From Clavibacter michiganensis (GTDB taxonomy: Bacteria; Actinomycetota; Actinomycetes; Actinomycetales; Microbacteriaceae), in contig NZ_CP080437.1 of the NCBI RefSeq assembly GCF_021216655.1, forward strand, positions 992,001 to 1,056,000: 64,000 nucleotides of DNA. Reading direction: 5' to 3'. The notes beneath the pieces are model-generated. The model saw only the letters and a program-made list of their open reading frames with translations. It searched no databases and was not told the DNA's origin. The translations under genes were made by a program, and so were the position numbers. This document shows positions 59,553 through 64,000 of the stretch, one piece after another. Numbering within the stretch: the stretch's first letter is position 1; the number at the start of each line of letters is the position of its first letter.

Positions 59553-60193
59553 CGGTCGGCCGCCTGACCGGTCGGGGCCGCGCCCGCGGGCTGCTGCGGC
59601 CCGAGCATGCCGAGCGCGACGCGCAGCAGGCGGGGCATGTCGGCGGGCAGCCCCTGATCGGCCGCCGCGGCCGCGGCGTCGTCGACCGCGGTGCGAGCCA
59701 CGCGCTCGGACCAGCCGAGGCCGATGAGGGCCGTGACGACGTCGGCCGTGACGGTGGACGCGGCGGACGTCGCCGAACGCGCTCGTGGCTGGGTGACGAA
59801 CAGCTTCCCCGCGAGCTGCAGCACGATGAGCTTGGCGGTCTTCGGTCCGATGCCCGACACGCGGCGGAAGGCGGCGTCGTCCTCCGCGGCGACGGCCTGG
59901 GCCATGGCCTCCGGATCCAGGTGCTCGAGCACCGCGAGGGCCGACTTCGGGCCGACGCCCGTGACGCCGCAGAGCAGCTCGAATGCCCGCAGCTCGTCCG
60001 GCCCGGGGAAGCCGAAGAGCGTGAGCGAGTCCTCGCGGACGACCAGCGACGTGAGCACGGTGGCCTCGGATCCGTTCCGCAGCTCGAGCGCGTGCCGCGG
60101 CGTCACCGAGACGCCGTAGCCCACCCCGTGCACCTCCAGCAGGAGGGTCTGACCGGAGACGGACAGCACGGTGCCACGGAGGGAGGAGATCAC
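59549..60193 (-). CDS. ruvA: Holliday junction DNA helicase subunit RuvA
   Basis: Tetrameric junction-binding protein that loads RuvB. The 214-residue protein has the OB-fold start [14 protein letters not shown], helix-hairpin-helix motifs [17 protein letters not shown] and [14 protein letters not shown], and a flexible linker to the C-terminal RuvB-binding domain ([16 protein letters not shown]). It starts with GTG, 16 bp past ruvC. All three domains are present. Confidence 0.96.
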   Translation of the reverse strand: MISSLRGTVLSVSGQTLLLEVHGVGYGVSVTPRHALELRNGSEATVLTSLVVREDSLTLFGFPGPDELRAFELLCGVTGVGPKSALAVLEHLDPEAMAQAVAAEDDAAFRRVSGIGPKTAKLIVLQLAGKLFVTQPRARSATSAASTVTADVVTALIGLGWSERVARTAVDDAAAAAADQGLPADMPRLLRVALGMLGPQQPAGAAPTGQAADR

Positions 60194-60209
60194 GCCCCAA
60201 CCCTACGAG

Positions 60210-60854
60210 CTAGCGCCGACCCCGCTGCGCACGCTCGGCCGCGAGCCACGCGGCCTGCGCCGCGGTCGGTCCTGCGCCCGACGCCGCGTCGGCGCCGGTC
60301 GCGCGCGCTGTCGGCGTCGGGGTCCCCGCGATGCCCGCGCGGGACATGCCCGCGCGCCAGCCGGCGCAGATCGCGAGGGCGAGCGCGTCGGACGCGTCGG
60401 CGGGCGTCGGCAGCTCGTCGAGGCCGAGGATCCGCGCGACCATCGTCGCCACCTGCTTCTTGTCGGCCTGGCCGTACCCGGTGACGGCGGCCTTGACCTC
60501 GCTCGGCGTGTGGAGGGCGACGTCGAGACCGCGCCGCGCCGCGCCGACGAGGGCCACGCCCGTGATCTGCGCCACTCCCATCACCGTCGAGAGGTTGTCC
60601 TGCGCGAAGACGCGCTCGATGGCGACGACGGACGGGCGGTGCCGTTCCACCAGCTCCTCGATGCCGTCGCCGACCACGAGCAGCCGGTGGTGCAGCTCGG
60701 CCGTGGGGCTCGTGCGGACGACCTGCACGTCCACGAGCCGGGCCGAGCGGTCGGCGTAGACGTCGACCACGCCGACGCCGCAGCGCGTCAGTCCGGGGTC
60801 GATCCCGAGGATCCGCACGGACGGGCCGCTGCCACCCGCGCCGCTCCCCCGCAC
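60210..60854 (-). CDS. ruvC: Holliday junction resolvase RuvC
   Basis: Structure-specific endonuclease that cuts Holliday junctions. The four catalytic acidic residues are visible: Asp in [10 protein letters not shown], Glu in AIERVFAQ and the C-terminal pair in [11 protein letters not shown]. The frame gives 214 residues with a disordered Ala/Thr-rich tail of about 40 residues after the core. The start is uncertain: a GTG at 60854 adds a 12-residue Gly/Ser leader, while a GTG at 60816-60818 gives a start right before RILGIDPGL as in most RuvC proteins. Neither has a good Shine-Dalgarno. Confidence 0.93.
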   Translation of the reverse strand: MRGSGAGGSGPSVRILGIDPGLTRCGVGVVDVYADRSARLVDVQVVRTSPTAELHHRLLVVGDGIEELVERHRPSVVAIERVFAQDNLSTVMGVAQITGVALVGAARRGLDVALHTPSEVKAAVTGYGQADKKQVATMVARILGLDELPTPADASDALALAICAGWRAGMSRAGIAGTPTPTARATGADAASGAGPTAAQAAWLAAERAQRGRR

Positions 60855-60869
60855 CCCGGCGATGAGGGC

Positions 60870-61637
60870 CTACTCCTCGTCGTCGTCGTCCAGCGCCGCC
60901 TGCACGTCGGCGGGCACGTCGCTGTTCACGTAGATGTTCTGGACGTCGTCCAGGTCCTCCATGGCGTCGACGAGCTTGTTCACCTTGCGCGCGGTCTCGA
61001 GGTCGACCTCGACCTTGACCTGCGGCACGAACTCCACGTCGGCGGAGTCGTAGTCGATCCCCGCCTCCTGCAGCGCCTGGCGCACGGCGACCATGTCGGA
61101 CGGCTCGCAGCGGATCTCGAAGACCTCGCCGTGGTCGGTCACGTCCTCGGCGCCCGCGTCGAGGACCGCCGCGAGCACGTCGTCCTCGGTCGGCGCCTCG
61201 TCGTGCGGCACCGCGATGACGCCCTTGCGGTGGAAGTTGTAGGCCACGCTGCCCGGATCGGCCATCGTGCCGCCGTTGCGGCTCATGGCCGTGCGGACCT
61301 CGGCGGCCGCGCGGTTCTTGTTGTCGGTGAGGCACTCGACGAGCATCGCGACGCCGTTGGCGGCGTAGCCCTCGTACATGATCGTCTGGTAGTCGACGAC
61401 CTCACCGAGCAGGCCGGCGCCGCGCTTCACCGCACGGTCGATGTTGTCGTTCGGGACGCTGGTCTTCTTGGCCTTCTGCACCGCGTCGACGAGCGTCGGG
61501 TTGCCGGACATGTCGGCGCCGCCGATCTTGGCCGCGACCTCGATGTTCTTGATCAGCTTCGCGAACGACTTGGCGCGACGCGAGTCGATGATCGCCTTCT
61601 TGTGCTTCGTGGTCGCCCACTTGGAATGTCCGGACAC
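60870..61637 (-). CDS. yebC: YebC/PmpR family protein (TACO1-like)
   Basis: Conserved YebC-type protein of 255 residues, linked in various bacteria to transcriptional control and to translation of difficult sequences. The signature start [15 protein letters not shown] is present, followed by [25 protein letters not shown], and the later [19 protein letters not shown]. An acidic tail ends it. AAGGAGAA lies 6 nt before the GTG start. It is the first gene before ruvCAB, its usual actinobacterial position. Confidence 0.95.
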   Translation of the reverse strand: MSGHSKWATTKHKKAIIDSRRAKSFAKLIKNIEVAAKIGGADMSGNPTLVDAVQKAKKTSVPNDNIDRAVKRGAGLLGEVVDYQTIMYEGYAANGVAMLVECLTDNKNRAAAEVRTAMSRNGGTMADPGSVAYNFHRKGVIAVPHDEAPTEDDVLAAVLDAGAEDVTDHGEVFEIRCEPSDMVAVRQALQEAGIDYDSADVEFVPQVKVEVDLETARKVNKLVDAMEDLDDVQNIYVNSDVPADVQAALDDDDEE

Positions 61638-61668
61638 GGGTGGTTCTCCTTACGCGGCGTCTGCTCGC

Positions 61669-61687
61669 TGTCAATGATGGACCATCA
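61669..61687 (-). promoter_or_regulatory. Perfect palindrome plus TTGACA box upstream of yebC
   Basis: A 13-bp perfect inverted repeat (tgatgg-a-ccatca, 61675-61687) directly abuts a consensus TTGACA (61669-61674) on the minus strand. A TAAGGA box follows after 16 bp, overlapping the yebC Shine-Dalgarno. It could be an operator-promoter pair; the -10 is poor. Confidence 0.35.
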
Positions 61688-61714
61688 GCGCATCCCGTCG
61701 AGGGACGCGGGTGC

Positions 61715-62344
61715 TCAGCGGGTGCGGCCGGCGTCCTCGACCGTGTCGAGGAAGAGGCGGTGGAACCGGAGGTCTCCCGTGACCTCCGGGTGGAACGAGG
61801 TGCCCAGGAGGGCGCCCTGCCGCACGGCCACGACGCGGCCGTCGTCGAGCGAGGCGAGCGCCGACGCTGCCGGCCCGACCGACGCGACCACGGGTGCGCG
61901 GATGAAGACGGCGTGGACGGGCGGGTCCCCCAGCGCGGGCACGTCGAGGTCGACCTCGAAGGACGCCGTCTGGGATCCGAACGCGTTCCGCCGCACCGAG
62001 ACGTCGAGGCCGCCGATGCTGCGCTGGTCGTGGATCGCGTCGACGATCTCGTCGGCCAGCATGATGAGCCCGGCGCACGTCCCGTAGACGGGCAGGCCGT
62101 CGTCGATGGCAGAGCGCAGCGGCCCGGCGATCCCGAACTGGCGCGACAGCTTGTCCATCACCGTGGACTCGCCGCCGGGGATCACGAGCCCGGAGATGCC
62201 GGGGAGGTCCTTCGGCTGACGCACCAACCGCGTCCGGGCGCCGAAGCCCTGGAGCACGCGCACGTGCTCGCGGACGTCCCCCTGCAGCGCGAGGACGCCG
62301 ACGAGCGGACCGTCTCCGTGCTGCTCCGCGGTGCTACCAGCCAC
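61715..62344 (-). CDS. pdxT: Pyridoxal 5'-phosphate synthase glutaminase subunit
   Basis: Glutaminase that hands ammonia to PdxS for PLP synthesis. The 209-residue class I amidotransferase has [22 protein letters not shown], the nucleophile Cys in GTCAGLIML, and the His-Glu pair in [10 protein letters not shown]. It starts with a GTG and overlaps the pdxS end by 11 bp, so the two subunits are coupled. The PLP made here serves enzymes such as TrpB in this same window. Confidence 0.97.
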   Translation of the reverse strand: MAGSTAEQHGDGPLVGVLALQGDVREHVRVLQGFGARTRLVRQPKDLPGISGLVIPGGESTVMDKLSRQFGIAGPLRSAIDDGLPVYGTCAGLIMLADEIVDAIHDQRSIGGLDVSVRRNAFGSQTASFEVDLDVPALGDPPVHAVFIRAPVVASVGPAASALASLDDGRVVAVRQGALLGTSFHPEVTGDLRFHRLFLDTVEDAGRTR

Positions 62345-63236
62345 GCTCGGCGAGGCGGTGCGGGGCGGGGACGTCGGCCACGTTGATCCCGACCATCGCC
62401 TCGCCCAGTCCGCGCGATGCCTCGGCGATGGCGTCGGGGTCGTTGAACAGCGCGGTCGCGGTGACGACGGCCTTGGCCCGCGCGACCGGGTTGCCCGACT
62501 TGAAGATGCCGGATCCGACGAACACGCCGTCGGCGCCGAGCTGCATCATCATCGCGGCGTCGGCCGGGGTGGCCACACCGCCCGCGGTGAACAGGACGAC
62601 CGGCAGCTGGCCCGTCCTCGCCACCTCGAGCACGAGGTCGTACGGCGCCTGCAGCTCCTTCGCGGCGACGTAGATCTCGTCGTGCGTGAGGGCGCTGAGC
62701 GTGCGGATCTCGGACTTGATGGTGCGGATGTGCTTGGTGGCCTCGGAGACGTCGCCCGTGCCGGCCTCGCCCTTCGAGCGGATCATGGCCGCGCCCTCGG
62801 TGATGCGGCGGAGCGCCTCGCCGAGCGTGGTGGCGCCGCAGACGAAGGGGACGGTGAAGCCCCACTTGTCGATGTGGTTCACGTAGTCGGCCGGGCTCAG
62901 CACCTCGGACTCGTCGATGTAGTCGACCTCGAGGGACTGCAGGACCTGCGCCTCGACGAAGTGGCCGATGCGGGCCTTCGCCATGACGGGGATGGACACC
63001 TCGGCCTTGATCTGGTCGATGAGGTCGGGGTCGCTCATGCGGGCGACGCCGCCCTGCGAGCGGATGTCGGCCGGCACGCGCTCGAGCGCCATGACGGCGA
63101 CCGCTCCCGCGTCCTCCGCGATGCGCGCCTGCTCGGCGTTGACGACGTCCATGATGACGCCGCCCTTGAGCATCTCCGCGAGTCCGCGCTTGACGCGGCT
63201 CGAGCCGACCTGTCCGGTGGTGTTGGTGTCAGTCAT
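62334..63236 (-). CDS. pdxS: Pyridoxal 5'-phosphate synthase lyase subunit
   Basis: Builds PLP from ribose 5-phosphate, glyceraldehyde 3-phosphate and ammonia, as a dodecamer with PdxT. The 300-residue barrel has [13 protein letters not shown] with catalytic Asp, [26 protein letters not shown] with the first substrate Lys, and [11 protein letters not shown] with the second Lys. ATG at 63234-63236 starts the conserved N-terminus. It lies 13 bp after the HIT hydrolase gene. Very highly conserved. Confidence 0.98.
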   Translation of the reverse strand: MTDTNTTGQVGSSRVKRGLAEMLKGGVIMDVVNAEQARIAEDAGAVAVMALERVPADIRSQGGVARMSDPDLIDQIKAEVSIPVMAKARIGHFVEAQVLQSLEVDYIDESEVLSPADYVNHIDKWGFTVPFVCGATTLGEALRRITEGAAMIRSKGEAGTGDVSEATKHIRTIKSEIRTLSALTHDEIYVAAKELQAPYDLVLEVARTGQLPVVLFTAGGVATPADAAMMMQLGADGVFVGSGIFKSGNPVARAKAVVTATALFNDPDAIAEASRGLGEAMVGINVADVPAPHRLAERGW

Positions 63237-63249
63237 TGTGGTCCCTATC

Positions 63250-63834
63250 CTATTCGCCCGCGGGAGCGGGCCAGGCTGCGGCGATGGATGCGCGCACGTC
63301 GCCCAGCAGCTGCGGCAGCGCCTTGGTCTTCGCGATGATCGGCAGGAAGTTCGCGTCCTGCCCCCACCTCGGCACGATGTGCTGGTGCAGGTGCTCGGCG
63401 ATGCCGGCACCCGCGACCTGGCCCTGGTTCATGCCGATGTTGTAGCCGTCGTTACGCGACACCTCGCGCACGACCCGCATGGCGGTCTGCGTGAGGGAGC
63501 CGATCTCGGCGACCTCTTCGGGGCTCGCGAGGTCGTAGGTCGCGATGTGACGATACGGGCAGACGAGCAGGTGGCCGCTGTTGTAGGGGAAGAGATTGAG
63601 CAGGACGTAAGCGTGCTCGCCCCGCGCGACGATGAGCGCGTCCTCGTCCGACATCGACGGCGCGATGCAGAACGGACACTCGTCGCGGTCCGGCTGCTGG
63701 CCCTTCTGGATGTAGACCATGCGGTGCGGGGTCCACAGGCGCTGGAACTCGTCCGGGACGCCCGCGAGGTGGCCGGGGTCGTCGACGCGCACCTCTCCCC
63801 GCTCGTCGTCGCCCGCGGGCTCGTGGTCCGACAT
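63250..63834 (-). CDS. HIT family hydrolase
   Basis: Histidine-triad nucleotide-binding protein of 194 residues, likely a nucleotide hydrolase or AP4A phosphorylase-like. The HIT motif is [12 protein letters not shown] (about residues 150-160) with the catalytic central His, and the fold includes DECPFCIAP and [17 protein letters not shown]. The ATG at 63832-63834 follows the thrS stop by 2 bp; a GTG at 63847-63849 would add five residues and overlap thrS. It is the thrS neighbour in most actinobacteria. Confidence 0.93.
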   Translation of the reverse strand: MSDHEPAGDDERGEVRVDDPGHLAGVPDEFQRLWTPHRMVYIQKGQQPDRDECPFCIAPSMSDEDALIVARGEHAYVLLNLFPYNSGHLLVCPYRHIATYDLASPEEVAEIGSLTQTAMRVVREVSRNDGYNIGMNQGQVAGAGIAEHLHQHIVPRWGQDANFLPIIAKTKALPQLLGDVRASIAAAWPAPAGE

Positions 63835-63836
63835 CG

Positions 63837-64000
63837 TCAGACGGGCCACGCGGTCACCACCTGCTCGCGCCGGGCGATGGCGCCCGTGATCCGCTCGACG
63901 GCCTCGGCGACGGGCACGCCGTTGACCTGCGTGCCGTCGCGGAAGCGGAAGCTCACGGATCCTGCCGCCCGGTCGTCCTCGCCTGCGATGAGCTGGTACG
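63837..64000 (-). CDS. thrS: Threonyl-tRNA synthetase, C-terminal fragment
   Basis: The last 54 or so residues of ThrRS, cut by the window end. The C-terminal anticodon-binding domain is recognisable in [21 protein letters not shown] and the ending [10 protein letters not shown] followed by VVTAWPV. Stop TGA lies 2 bp before the HIT ATG. The rest of the gene lies beyond the right edge. Confidence 0.85.
   Translation of the reverse strand, partial: YQLIAGEDDRAAGSVSFRFRDGTQVNGVPVAEAVERITGAIARREQVVTAWPV

Overview
This is a high-GC actinobacterial chromosome segment. Gene content, gene order and protein sequences point to Microbacteriaceae, most likely a Clavibacter-type plant-associated bacterium. 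Supporting evidence: the hisI-trpE-membrane protein-trpC-trpB-trpA-lgt order, the pyrR-pyrB-pyrC-(PH-like)-carA-carB-pyrF run leading into gmk-rpoZ-coaBC-metK-priA, a PriA without helicase motifs, GTG/TTG starts, and very tight ATGA/GTGA gene overlaps. It reads as ordinary core chromosome. I see no prophage, insertion sequence, CRISPR array, rRNA or tRNA gene, and no gene-free stretch longer than 300 bp; the largest gaps are about 248 bp upstream of rpsD and 243 bp upstream of the DUF349 gene.

Layout, left to right (all minus strand unless stated). 1-12633: hisE-hisG-hisF-hisI-trpE-trp membrane protein-HGxxPAAW protein-trpC-trpB-trpA-lgt-gltB (gltB is cut by the window start). 12733-31060: FKBP isomerase, then the superoperon pyrR-pyrB-pyrC-PH-like protein-carA-carB-pyrF-mIHF/gmk fusion-rpoZ-coaBC-metK-priA-fmt-rsmB-rpe (listed in transcription order). 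31173-36158: acs and a sulfonate/nitrate/taurine-type ABC importer. 36266-47329: a small membrane protein-alaS-ruvX-mltG-aroE-aroC-aroK-aroB-SDR-aroQ-efp-nusB. 47512-49811: rpsD and rarA. 49884-52337: the only plus-strand island, holding a membrane stub that looks like a truncated cyclophilin, a DUF349 protein and an orphan AbiEi-like protein. 52324-58396: relA and yajC-secD-secF-rhodanese. 58473-64000: thrS (partial)-HIT hydrolase-pdxS-pdxT-yebC-ruvC-ruvA-ruvB.

Functionally the window joins de novo pyrimidine synthesis under PyrR, the shikimate pathway leading to chorismate, tryptophan and histidine synthesis, one-carbon and formyl-Met metabolism, translation factors, Sec export, Holliday-junction processing, PLP synthesis and the stringent response. 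Points deserving a second look: a consensus-like PyrR-binding RNA hairpin abutting the pyrR Shine-Dalgarno; an mIHF domain fused to guanylate kinase; a PpiB reduced to its N-terminal anchor; an SDR gene inserted in the aro operon; several candidate leaderless promoters; and short sequence duplications in the ABC ATPase gene, the aroE/aroC junction and mltG. I did not find an obviously new multi-gene system. The more novel signals are at the level of gene architecture and regulation.
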